NCBI RefSeq assembly: GCF_018361265.1
Contig: NZ_JAFLNH010000002.1
Coordinates: 496,001 to 560,000, forward strand
DNA length: 64,000 bases
Source: Mycobacterium sp. SM1
GTDB taxonomy: Bacteria > Actinomycetota > Actinomycetes > Mycobacteriales > Mycobacteriaceae
Direction: 5' to 3'
How positions within the stretch are numbered: position 1 is the first letter of the stretch; the number at the start of each line of letters is the position of its first letter. Below are positions 55,032 to 62,736 of the stretch, in pieces. Made by a program: the position numbers and the translations under genes. The notes under the pieces are model-generated. The model did no database searches and was not told where the DNA came from. It saw nothing but the letters and a program-made list of their open reading frames with translations.

Positions 55032-56531
55032 ATGTCGACTCTTGGTGACTTGCTTGCGGAGCATACCGTGTTGCCGGGAAACGCCGTCGACCACTTGCAC
55101 GCCGTGGTCGGGGAGTGGCAGCTGCTGGCTGATTTCTCGTTCGCCGATTATTTGATGTGGGTTCGTCGCGACGACGGCGCTTTGGTATGCGTGGCGCAAT
55201 GCCGCCCCAACACCGCGGCTACTGTCCTGCTGACCGACGCGGTGGGCACGGTGGTCGCCGCTGACCGGCTGCCGCTGGTGGCCGCAGCGTTCGAGTCGGG
55301 CACGATCGGGTGGGAAAATACTGTGGGCCAACACTTTTCGTGGCAGCAGAGAGGCCTGAACGTAGAAGCCGTACCGGTGCGCTATGGCGAACGGGTAGTC
55401 GCGGTGCTGACGCGCCAAACCGCCCTGGCCGCCAGCCGCAAATCCAGCCCGCTAGAAACCGCCTACCTGGACTGCGCTGCGGATCTTGTCCACATGCTGT
55501 CGGAAGGCACCTTTCCCAACGTGGGTGACGTAGCCATGGCGCGATCAAGCCCCCGCGCCGGAGACGGCTTTATCCGCCTGAATGTAGACGGTGTTGTCTC
55601 CTATGCAAGCCCGAATGCGCTGTCGGCTTACCACCGGATGGGCCTGACCTCGGAGTTGGAGGGCCACAACCTCATCGAGGTCACCCGGCCACTGATATCC
55701 GACCCGTTCGAGGCGCAGGAAATGGCCAACCACGTGCGCGGCTCACTCACCGGGGGAGCGAGCATGCGGATGGAGGTCGACGCCGGGGGTGCGACGGTAC
55801 TGCTGCGGACACTCCCGCTGGTGGTGCACGGCTCGGTGGCCGGCGCAGCGGTGCTGATCCGCGACGTCACGGAGGTGAAGCGCCGCGATCGCGCGCTCAT
55901 GTCGAAGGACGCCACGATCCGGGAAATTCATCATCGGGTCAAGAACAACCTGCAGACAGTGGCGGCGCTATTGCGTCTGCAGGCGCGCCGGCTCGCGAAC
56001 GCCGAAGGGCGGGAGGCGCTGCTGGAGTCGGTGCGCCGGGTGTCATCGATCGCATTGGTTCATGACGCACTGTCGATGTCGGTGGACGAGCAGGTAAACC
56101 TCGATGAGGTCATCGATCGGATCTTGCCGATCATGAACGATGTGGCGTGTGTGGATTCGCCGATCCGGATCGGTCGGGTCGGCGCGCTGGGTGTCCTGGA
56201 CTCCGATCGTGCGACGGCGCTGATCATGGTGATCACCGAACTCGTGCAGAACGCCATCGAGCATGCGTTCACGCCCGAGGCCGACCAAGGGCATGTGACG
56301 ATCCGCGCGGAGCGCTCAGCGCGCTGGCTGGACGTGGTGGTCCACGACAATGGTCGTGGCCTGCCCGAGGGCTTCAGCCTGGAGCGGTCGGATCGCTTGG
56401 GCCTGCACATTGTGCGCACGCTGGTATCGGCCGAGCTGGACGGCACCCTGCGCATACACGCCGCCCCCACGGGTGGTACCGATGTGGTGCTGCGGATTCC
56501 GATCGGTCGCCGGTACCGGTCTATGCAATAA
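55032..56531 (+). CDS. pdtaS: Cytosolic sensor histidine kinase PdtaS
   Basis: PdtaS phosphorylates the ANTAR-domain RNA-binding regulator PdtaR (encoded elsewhere) and is implicated in nutrient, NO/copper and c-di-GMP sensing. The 499-residue soluble kinase has a GAF domain (about 10-150), a PAS domain (about 175-285) and an HWE/HisKA_2-type H-box (IREIHHRVKNNLQTVAALLRLQARR, His at about 303). An HATPase domain follows (ELVQNAIEHAF, DNGRGLPEGF, LGLHIVRTLV). No membrane segment is seen. Length agrees with Rv3220c (501). Confidence 0.95.
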   Translation: MSTLGDLLAEHTVLPGNAVDHLHAVVGEWQLLADFSFADYLMWVRRDDGALVCVAQCRPNTAATVLLTDAVGTVVAADRLPLVAAAFESGTIGWENTVGQHFSWQQRGLNVEAVPVRYGERVVAVLTRQTALAASRKSSPLETAYLDCAADLVHMLSEGTFPNVGDVAMARSSPRAGDGFIRLNVDGVVSYASPNALSAYHRMGLTSELEGHNLIEVTRPLISDPFEAQEMANHVRGSLTGGASMRMEVDAGGATVLLRTLPLVVHGSVAGAAVLIRDVTEVKRRDRALMSKDATIREIHHRVKNNLQTVAALLRLQARRLANAEGREALLESVRRVSSIALVHDALSMSVDEQVNLDEVIDRILPIMNDVACVDSPIRIGRVGALGVLDSDRATALIMVITELVQNAIEHAFTPEADQGHVTIRAERSARWLDVVVHDNGRGLPEGFSLERSDRLGLHIVRTLVSAELDGTLRIHAAPTGGTDVVLRIPIGRRYRSMQ

Positions 56532-56560
56532 CGGTGCAGTAGCGCAGATGGTGGCCCCGT

Positions 56561-56604
56561 GCGCAGATAGCGGCCCCGGCATTGGCCGGGGCCGCTATCT
56601 GCGC
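56561..56604. terminator. Bidirectional hairpin terminator between convergent pdtaS and whiB1
   Basis: A perfect 20-bp stem (left arm 56561-56580, loop ATTG, right arm 56585-56604) lies between the two stops and is followed on the plus strand by TTTAGA. The left arm is preceded by an imperfect duplicate of itself (56542-56560). On the minus strand no strong U-run follows, so it may act without a classical tail, as many mycobacterial terminators do. Confidence 0.8.
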
Positions 56605-56615
56605 TTTAGATGAGG

Positions 56616-56870
56616 TTAGACGCCGCTGCGCGCCGTCGGCCGGACATTGCGACGCTTCAACGCGCGCCGCTCGTCTTCGCTCATTCCGCCCCAAACGCCG
56701 GAGTCCTGGCCGGTGTTCAGCGCCCAGGTGAGGCACTCTGTGGTCACCGGACACCGGGCACAGACCAGTTTCGCTTCAGCGATTTGCGCGAGAGCCGGGC
56801 CACTGTTCCCCACCGGGAAAAACAGCTCCGGATCCTCGTCGCGGCAGACCGCCCTGTGGCGCCAATCCAT
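56616..56870 (-). CDS. whiB1: Transcriptional regulator WhiB1
   Basis: WhiB1 is an essential [4Fe-4S] NO-responsive regulator that binds sigma A region 4. The 84-residue chain is MDWRHRAVCRDEDPELFFPV onward, with cluster ligands C9, C37, C40 and C46, the GVWGG turn (58-62) and basic C-terminus RRALKRRNVRPTARSGV. It is nearly identical to the M. tuberculosis protein. A Crp-type site lies upstream. Confidence 0.97.
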   Translation of the reverse strand: MDWRHRAVCRDEDPELFFPVGNSGPALAQIAEAKLVCARCPVTTECLTWALNTGQDSGVWGGMSEDERRALKRRNVRPTARSGV

Positions 56871-57016
56871 ACGTCGTTACTCCTTACTATGTGCGCAGCA
56901 AAGCGCACCGGCGTTTTCTTCGGCTGTTACCTGCACGAAAAAGGTTTCACTACCGTTACGTGCGACCTGTTCGATCGTGTCACAGGCTCAACAGATGTCA
57001 ATAGTGCAAGTTAACA

Positions 57017-57032
57017 CGTGGGAAATCTCACT
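57017..57032 (-). promoter_or_regulatory. Crp (Rv3676-type) binding site upstream of whiB1
   Basis: On the whiB1 strand the sequence is AGTGAGATTTCCCACG. It matches the GTGA-N6-nCAC pattern and nearly equals the established activating Crp site of the M. tuberculosis whiB1 promoter. It lies about 150 nt before the whiB1 ATG, consistent with a leader transcript. Confidence 0.75.
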
Positions 57033-57116
57033 TTGATGATTCGTTGCCGAAACCCTTACTCGGGTGTCTTTCGCTGCGCTCGCAGTTGTACCCCGAGCTG
57101 GTTTAGCAAGGTGTGA

Positions 57117-58091
57117 TCACCGCAGCTCAGAAGGGGTTTCCGCCGGCGGGGCGACCACAGCCAGGGCATTGGGAACCGCGCGGAACGTCATAGTGTCGCG
57201 CACGCCGAGGTAGTCTCCGTCGAACTGGCTGGCGATCGGCGCACCGGCGGAAGTGACCCGCAGGCAGGCCACATCATCGTCGCGGATCAGCTGTTTGGCC
57301 CGGAGCTTGGGTCGTTTCGACAGCATCTGGCGGAGCAATCTCAGCGTGGGGATCGCCTTCATGCTGGTGAGTGCGAACACCCCCAAACCCGTGTCGAAGC
57401 TGCAGCCGGGATTGGTCACCATCGGGCGGTTGTTGCTGTAGGTCCACGGGCTGGTGTTGGACACCCAAACGAAGTGCACGCCTGGGATGGGCTCACGATC
57501 AGGCAACTGCAGCGTCAATCTTGGCTCACGGCGCGCGTAGGCCACCGTGATGGGCACCGCCACCCGCCAATAGCGCAACGGAGTGACCTTGACACCCTTG
57601 TCACGTTGCGCTTCGACCGCCGCCACCACCTCGGCGTCGACACCCATACCGGCATTGAGCACGGCCCACCGCTCTCCGCAATCGATCAGCCCGATGCGTC
57701 GCCACGTCTGCTGGCGTTCGTAGGCGTCAAGAAGGCTGAGAAGCTGGTTGGTGGCGTCGATCGGGTCGGGTGGAATGCCCAGCGATCGGGCCAGCGCGTT
57801 CGCCGACCCGCCCGGCACTATCGCCACCGCCGGAACATGGCCGGTTGGCAATGGCCCAGGCGGGCCGAGCAGGCCGTTCACCACGTTGCTTACCGTGCCA
57901 TCGCCGCCGTGCACGACGACGAGATCGACTCCGTCCTTGGCGGCCGCCTGTGCGATTTCCCCTCCGTGACCACGGTAGCCGGTGTGCTCGACGGTGAGCT
58001 CGAGCCGGCTTCGCAGCGCATGCGCTAGCAGGTCGCGGCCGGCCGGGGTGGTGGAGGTGGCGGTGGGGTTGACGATGAGCACGGCGCGCAT
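57117..58091 (-). CDS. Diacylglycerol kinase catalytic-domain (YegS/DgkB-like) lipid kinase family protein (Rv3218 homologue)
   Basis: This 324-residue protein has the DAGK fold. It shows VLIVNPTATSTTPAGRDLLAHAL, the ATP-binding GGDGTVSNVVNGL, VPGGSANALARSLGIP and the C-terminal DGDYLGVRDTMTFR loop. It would phosphorylate diacylglycerol, sphingoid or a related lipid; the substrate is unknown. The ATG at 58091 (MRAVLIVNPT) is used because an upstream in-frame start runs into the IS4 element. The IS4 insertion lies only 8-20 bp upstream of the start, so the native promoter/leader has been displaced. Confidence 0.88.
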   Translation of the reverse strand: MRAVLIVNPTATSTTPAGRDLLAHALRSRLELTVEHTGYRGHGGEIAQAAAKDGVDLVVVHGGDGTVSNVVNGLLGPPGPLPTGHVPAVAIVPGGSANALARSLGIPPDPIDATNQLLSLLDAYERQQTWRRIGLIDCGERWAVLNAGMGVDAEVVAAVEAQRDKGVKVTPLRYWRVAVPITVAYARREPRLTLQLPDREPIPGVHFVWVSNTSPWTYSNNRPMVTNPGCSFDTGLGVFALTSMKAIPTLRLLRQMLSKRPKLRAKQLIRDDDVACLRVTSAGAPIASQFDGDYLGVRDTMTFRAVPNALAVVAPPAETPSELR

Positions 58092-58098
58092 GACGCCT

Positions 58099-58110
58099 GA
58101 GCTTAGGCCC
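58099..58110. repeat. 12-bp target-site duplication, left copy (IS4-family insertion)
   Basis: GAGCTTAGGCCC is repeated exactly at 59665-59676 on the other side of the element, which shows the insertion point. A 12-bp duplication is in the range for IS4-family elements. Confidence 0.9.
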
Positions 58111-59664
58111 AATGCCGGGTAGTTAAGGCGTCGCGGGAGCTGTCAAGGTGACACGCGGTGCTTATGTGGCGCGTGTTGTGTAACGATATGGGTGCGACTC
58201 CTGGTAGAAGAACGGTCGACGAAGATCCAATTCTGCTACCGAGGAGTCGCGGTGCCGAATTCTGCCATGCCCGAATCCGTACGTCGTGCCGAACTCTTGG
58301 CTCCAGGTCATCTGGGCGAGCTGACCTGGCAGATCCCGGTGGAGTTGGTGGACGCGGTGCTGGCTGAGACCGGCAGCACCCAGCGGCGGCTGCGGGTGCT
58401 GCCCTCGCGGGTGGGGGTGTACTTCGTGCTGGCGATGTGCCTATTCCCCGGATTGGGTTACCGCAAGGTTTGGGCCAAGCTCACCGCAGCCCTGCCGGGC
58501 CGCCGCAGATCGTTGTCGGACAAGGCGCTTCGAGATCTGCGTCGCCGCCTTGGCGCCGCACCGATGCGGTCGTTATTCGAAGTGCTGGCCGGCCCGGTGG
58601 CCGCACCGGACACCCCAGGCGTGCGGTTCGGGCACTATCGCACCGTCGCGTTCGATGGGTGCGTGTCGTTCAAGGTCGCTGACAGCGACCGCAACCGCTG
58701 CTGGCTGGGCAAACTCAAGGCCTCGCTCGGGGTCACCGGGTATCCGGTGATCAGGCTGATGAGCGTGGTCGAGACCGGTACCCGGGCGCTGCTGGGGGCG
58801 GTGTTCGGACCGCCGTCCACCGGCGAGACCGACTACGCCCGGCGACTGTTGCACCTGCTCAACGCACAGATGCTGGTGCTATGCGACCGCGGATTCGACG
58901 GTGAAACCTTCCTGACCGAGCTGGCCGGCACCGGCGCGCAGTTCCTCGTCCGGCTGTGCGCCACCCGCCGCCTGCCCGTACTCGCGCGCCTCGACGACGG
59001 CTCCTACCTGTCGCGCATCGGAACATTGCCGGTGCGGATCATCACCGCCGATATCACCGTCACCTGCGCTGATGGCACCCGCTACACAGCGGCCTACCGG
59101 TTGGCCACCACCTTGTGCGACCCGCGCCGCTATCCCGCGCGGCGGTTCATCGCCGTCTATCACCAGCGCTGGGAGCACGAGATCGCCTACCTGGCGCTGC
59201 GGCACACTCTGGCCGCCGGCCGCGTGTTGCGATCGACCGACCCGGCCGGACTCGAACAGGAAATGTGGGCGCTGCTGACCGTCTACCAGGCGCTGCGGCG
59301 TGCCATGGTCAGTGCGGTCGAATCCCGCCCCGGTACTGACCCGGACCGGGCCAGCTTCACCACCGCTTTGGAAACGGCGAAAGACCTGCTGGTCAACGCC
59401 GCCAACGTGACCAACGACACCGACCTCGTCGGGCACATCGGCCGCGCCGTGCTCGCTGACCTGCTCCCACCCCGGCGACCACGTACCAGCGTCCGCAAGG
59501 TCAAATCCCCACTGTCGCGCTACAACAAGAAAGACCCCTATCGGCCCGAACGCAGCACACCGATCACCAGCATCACCGCCATCATCAACGACCCCGAACC
59601 CAAACATGCGACACACGAGTCGAAATCGTTGACAACAGCCCTCGGACCTTAACTACCCGGCATT
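58111..59664 (+). mobile_element. IS4-family insertion sequence, 1554 bp, complete
   Basis: The ends are 18-bp terminal inverted repeats (AATGCCGGGTAGTTAAGG at 58111-58128 and its complement at 59647-59664), flanked by 12-bp direct duplications. One transposase gene fills the element. Ends, duplication and gene are all intact, so this is a recent and possibly active insertion. It lies between the DAGK-family gene start and a 57-bp repeat array. Confidence 0.94.
58192..59652 (+). CDS. IS4-family transposase
   Basis: The 486-residue transposase starts with the IS4 N-terminal domain (LLAPGHLGELTWQIPVELVDAVLAETGSTQRRLRVLPSRVGVYFVLAMCLFP). The DDE catalytic domain follows (TVAFDGCVSFKVADS for the first Asp, LVLCDRGFDGETFL for the second, and YHQRWEHEIAYLALRH, the Y-(2)-R-(3)-E-like signature with the Glu). 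The start codon may be the GTG at about 58252 (VPNSAMPESV) after GAGGAGT, which has the better ribosome site. The ATG-type start at 58192 extends it by 20 residues. No frameshift is seen. Confidence 0.9.
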   Translation: MRLLVEERSTKIQFCYRGVAVPNSAMPESVRRAELLAPGHLGELTWQIPVELVDAVLAETGSTQRRLRVLPSRVGVYFVLAMCLFPGLGYRKVWAKLTAALPGRRRSLSDKALRDLRRRLGAAPMRSLFEVLAGPVAAPDTPGVRFGHYRTVAFDGCVSFKVADSDRNRCWLGKLKASLGVTGYPVIRLMSVVETGTRALLGAVFGPPSTGETDYARRLLHLLNAQMLVLCDRGFDGETFLTELAGTGAQFLVRLCATRRLPVLARLDDGSYLSRIGTLPVRIITADITVTCADGTRYTAAYRLATTLCDPRRYPARRFIAVYHQRWEHEIAYLALRHTLAAGRVLRSTDPAGLEQEMWALLTVYQALRRAMVSAVESRPGTDPDRASFTTALETAKDLLVNAANVTNDTDLVGHIGRAVLADLLPPRRPRTSVRKVKSPLSRYNKKDPYRPERSTPITSITAIINDPEPKHATHESKSLTTALGP

Positions 59665-59676
59665 GAGCTTAGGCCC
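59665..59676. repeat. 12-bp target-site duplication, right copy (IS4-family insertion)
   Basis: Exact copy of the 12 bp at 58099-58110, abutting the first unit of the 57-bp repeats. Confidence 0.9.
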
Positions 59677-59870
59677 GGCGACGATGCGGGTCGGGGAGCG
59701 ACCCGGGGAGGAGCCGGGCGGGTGGGGTGTGCCGGCGACGATGCGGGTCGGGGAGCGACCCGGGGAGGAGCCGGGCGGGTGGGGTGTGCCGGCGACGATG
59801 CGGGTTGGGGAGCGACCCGGGGAGGAGCCGGGCGGGTGGGGTGTGCCGGCGACGATGCGGGTCGGGGAGC
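59677..59870. repeat. 57-bp tandem repeats, three units plus a 23-bp partial fourth
   Basis: Units start at 59677, 59734 and 59791, with a partial unit at 59848-59870. The units differ by a single base in the third (GGGTTGGGG for GGGTCGGGG). The core GGCGACGATGC is shared with the 53-bp MIRU units near mtrAB. The length is a multiple of three (19 codons), and the frame reads PATMRVGERPGEEPGGWGV with no stop, but no start or codon pattern supports translation. The array lies between two divergent genes, upstream of the small membrane protein. Confidence 0.9.
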
Positions 59871-59903
59871 ATTGGGTATCCCGGGACTGGCTACGCTGGT
59901 GCC

Positions 59904-60338
59904 GTGACTGTTCCGGCCGCGGTGCGCGGGGCGGGAGTGATCGTCGCGGTGCAGGGCACGGCTGCGCTCGGGGTCGCCGTGGCTCTGGTTGTGCGTGGCT
60001 TCGATGGGGCCGACCAGCGCGTGGTCAACGGCTTTGGTACCGCGGTGTGGTTTGCTCTGGCCGGCACCGGGGTACTCACCGCCGGATGCGGGCTGCTGGT
60101 CGGCAAGCGCTGGGGACGCGGGCCGGCGGTTTTCACGCAGTTGCTCCTGCTGCCCGTAACGTGGCATCTCGCGGTGGGCTCGTACCGCCTGGGGTTTGCG
60201 ATCCCGATGGGCATCATCATCATGGCGCTGACGGTGTTGGCGTCGCTCTTCAGCCCACCCGCAACGCGCTGGGTGGCCCGCGACGGTCAACGCGGTTCGG
60301 CCGGCTTCGCCAATCGCCGGCAAAGAGCCGATAGCTGA
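59904..60338 (+). CDS. Small integral membrane protein (Rv3217c homologue)
   Basis: This 144-residue protein has four predicted membrane helices (VIVAVQGTAALGVAVALVV, VWFALAGTGVLTAGCGLLV, FTQLLLLPVTWHLAV and FAIPMGIIIMALTVLASLF) and a basic C-terminus. The GTG at 59904 (VTVPAAVRGAGV) gives the length of Rv3217c (143) and excludes the upstream repeats from the gene. Function unknown. The gene converges on entC through the second IS607 copy. Confidence 0.87.
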   Translation: MTVPAAVRGAGVIVAVQGTAALGVAVALVVRGFDGADQRVVNGFGTAVWFALAGTGVLTAGCGLLVGKRWGRGPAVFTQLLLLPVTWHLAVGSYRLGFAIPMGIIIMALTVLASLFSPPATRWVARDGQRGSAGFANRRQRADS

Positions 60339-60407
60339 TTTGCTGAAACGCGGCTCGTGGCGGCCGGCTCACCGCCGTGTGCGGTCTGGTTCACTTACCG
60401 GGTCACC

Positions 60408-60622
60408 GTTCCTAAACACTGAGCGAAACTGAGTTTTGCTCAGTGGGCAGCCCCGAACGGTGTTGGGTCGCCTGACTTCCCGCGTTCTTCGCCCCGGTCG
60501 GACAAGCGGATCGTGTCCGTGGTCCCGGCCCGGGGTGGCGGGTTGTCTCACGCTCCCGGCCGCCAGATTCGGCCTGCGTGGTCCGATGCTCAGCCACATC
60601 ACTCTGGTGTGGTTGAGGCGGT
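60408..60622 (-). ncRNA. Candidate omega-RNA at the tnpB-side end of IS607 copy 2
   Basis: Same arrangement and terminal hairpin (60417-60445) as copy 1. The flank would supply a different guide, starting GGTGACCCGGTAAGTGAACC. The RNA is inferred from position and structure. Confidence 0.4.
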
Positions 60623-62028
60623 GCCACGCGTCGCCGGATCCGATGTCCGAGGGCGCGCCGTCCGATCGCCACGCTCGCGGCGTGGTGGCGGGTGGTCTGT
60701 GGATGGTGTGCGGCCAGTGGTTTGTGCCAGTGCTGGGCGCCCCACTTGCTGGTGTAGGCGGGGTCGACGGCGATCACGCTGATCCCTGCCCCGGTTGCCA
60801 TGGCGAGTAGTCGAGCGCGCAGTTTGGCGGTTGGCATGCCCGAGATGACGTGGCGGAACCTGTGTTTGCGGCCGTGCTTTTCGCGAGCCTTGCTGTCGGT
60901 GAAGTCGAGGTCCTCGACCGCGATCGCCGTGATCGCGTTGTCGGTGACCCAATGCAGCAGCCGGGTCAGGGCGTGGCGGACTTGGGCGTCGCGGCGGTCG
61001 GCGGCGCCGCAGAGGTCATAGCCGAACGTGCGCGGGGAGCCGATCGGGTTGCCGTGCGGGTCGAGGCGCCAAGCGGCGAGGTGATCAGCGTTCATGTCCA
61101 CCCCGACCAGTTCCCCGGCGCGCAGCGACTCCAGCGGGACCGCCTGTGCCGGCGTGCGCCGCCAGGCAGCGTCAAGATACCAGCGCTGCTTATCGGGGCA
61201 GAAGTGGATGCGGTAAGCCACCGCCCGGTTGACGGCCACCCGCTGGGCCCATTCGGCGCCGCGATGCGCAAACTCCACCCTGCCGCAGAAGACGTAGCGG
61301 CCGTGCGGGCCGTTCGCCAAGTGCGCCAACGCAGCCGGTAGGCGCAGCGACAGCTCACCCTCACCAGTGACGCGGATGGTTTCGTTGCCCCAGCGTTTAC
61401 CCGACTCGCCATCAGCAGACAAAAACCAGCGGGCCGCTTCCCACTGATCTCGCCACCGCGCCTCGGTGAGCCCGGCCTGGGCCAGGTGGTGGCGTTTGCG
61501 CAACAGCTGTTTGCCGCCGCGCACCACGCTCACATGACCGGCTGCCCGGTCAGCCTCCACCCGCGCGAGCCGTGCTTGCAGGTCCGCCAGACGCCGTGAT
61601 TTGGCGAACCACTCCTGGCGGCTGCGGTAGCCGCCCGGCATACCGTCGACGCCTTTTGATCCCAACTCCTGGGCGAGCCGGTGGCGGATCATCGCGATCC
61701 CGTCGCGCAGGGATTGGGCGTGCGCGTATTGCGCGCGCCGCGCCAGCCCCCACTGGTCGTGCGTGGCTTTGGTGATGGCGCCCGCCCAGCGCGCCGTCGA
61801 CTCCACGGTCAGGCCGCGTTTGCGCTCGGCCCAGGCGTCCTTGCCGTGGCCCACACCGGCGCGCACCCGCGCCGCCAGATCAGCGCCGGCCAGCCCGCCC
61901 AAGTGGGCACCCACCTGACGCAGCACGTCTTCGTCGGCGGCGGTGAGTCCTTTCAGCCGGGTGCGTATGCACACACCCGTCGCCGGGTCGGCGACAAACG
62001 GTGCAGCGATCTGGCGCAGGATGGTCAT
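60412..62028 (-). CDS. tnpB: IS607-family TnpB, variant RuvC with no zinc ribbon (copy 2)
   Basis: Same 538-residue protein as in copy 1, differing at three residues (a Gln/Glu at 196, an Asp/Asn at 267 and a Thr/Ala at 381). The RuvC Asp311 and Glu372 are present. The zinc ribbon is absent, and the third acidic position again reads His-His (TTRHHAAS). The identity of both copies shows these features are not random damage in one of them. Confidence 0.85.
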   Translation of the reverse strand: MTILRQIAAPFVADPATGVCIRTRLKGLTAADEDVLRQVGAHLGGLAGADLAARVRAGVGHGKDAWAERKRGLTVESTARWAGAITKATHDQWGLARRAQYAHAQSLRDGIAMIRHRLAQELGSKGVDGMPGGYRSRQEWFAKSRRLADLQARLARVEADRAAGHVSVVRGGKQLLRKRHHLAQAGLTEARWRDQWEAARWFLSADGESGKRWGNETIRVTGEGELSLRLPAALAHLANGPHGRYVFCGRVEFAHRGAEWAQRVAVNRAVAYRIHFCPDKQRWYLDAAWRRTPAQAVPLESLRAGELVGVDMNADHLAAWRLDPHGNPIGSPRTFGYDLCGAADRRDAQVRHALTRLLHWVTDNAITAIAVEDLDFTDSKAREKHGRKHRFRHVISGMPTAKLRARLLAMATGAGISVIAVDPAYTSKWGAQHWHKPLAAHHPQTTRHHAASVAIGRRALGHRIRRRVAPPQPHQSDVAEHRTTQAESGGRERETTRHPGPGPRTRSACPTGAKNAGSQATQHRSGLPTEQNSVSLSV

Positions 62029-62073
62029 GACGGCCGCCTTCGCGCAGACCTTGACCGCAACGCCCGCCGCAGC

Positions 62074-62697
62074 TCATCCATGACCGGCATCATCCACCCG
62101 GCCTCCGACAACAGCCTTGGGGCCGATGTCGCGCTGCGCGCAGCCCACCGCTTTTAACGCGCGGTTTCGAGCACTTCGGCGACCATAGAGTCGTGCGCAG
62201 AACCAAGTGAGCACATCCACCATGTCGCGCACCAGATCATCGGTCACCTCACCGTCGTCGAGCACCACCAGCCGCCGGGCGTGCGCGGCAAGCGCGGACT
62301 CGACCAGCTCGGTGTTCATCTGACCCAACCGATCCCGATGCTCCACCACCACCACGGTCACCTTCGGATCAGCCAACAACCGTCGCACCTTGGCCCGCGA
62401 CCCGTTCATCCCCGAGCCGACTTCGGCCTCCACCCGCACCACCTGGCCACCGGCCTGCGCGGCCCAGCCAGTCAGCCCAGCGACCTGCCGGTCCAAATCG
62501 GACCTCTGATCATGGGAGGACACCCGCGCATACAACCCGAACGCGGCGGTTCCCGACTCACCAGGCGCGTCCGGGGACACCAACACCGAGCGGGAATTCA
62601 CCCGCACCGCCGGCACCGGCAACGTGCCCTCCCGAAACCAGCGGTACGCCGTCTGCGGATGCACACCCTGAGCACGCGCCCACTCCGTCAGGCTCAC
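62074..62697 (-). CDS. tnpA: IS607-family serine recombinase TnpA (copy 2)
   Basis: This 207-residue serine recombinase has the HTH (LTEWARAQGVHPQTAYRWF), YARVS (Ser60) and EHRDRLGQMN motifs. It differs from copy 1 at four positions, one of which changes the Arg after RDRLG to Gln (residue 126). The nucleophile and the RDR arginines are intact. GTG start as in copy 1. Confidence 0.93.
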   Translation of the reverse strand: MSLTEWARAQGVHPQTAYRWFREGTLPVPAVRVNSRSVLVSPDAPGESGTAAFGLYARVSSHDQRSDLDRQVAGLTGWAAQAGGQVVRVEAEVGSGMNGSRAKVRRLLADPKVTVVVVEHRDRLGQMNTELVESALAAHARRLVVLDDGEVTDDLVRDMVDVLTWFCARLYGRRSARNRALKAVGCAQRDIGPKAVVGGRVDDAGHG

Positions 62698-62736
62698 ACC
62701 ACCAGCACACTCACTAGAACGCTCATACGCTCACTA

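Noticed and set aside
59663..60334. Frame running from the 57-bp repeats into the membrane-protein region, encoding MRVGERPGEEPGGWGV repeats
   Set aside because: It is in a different frame from the membrane protein, has no ribosome site, and becomes Gly/Arg-rich shadow after the repeats.
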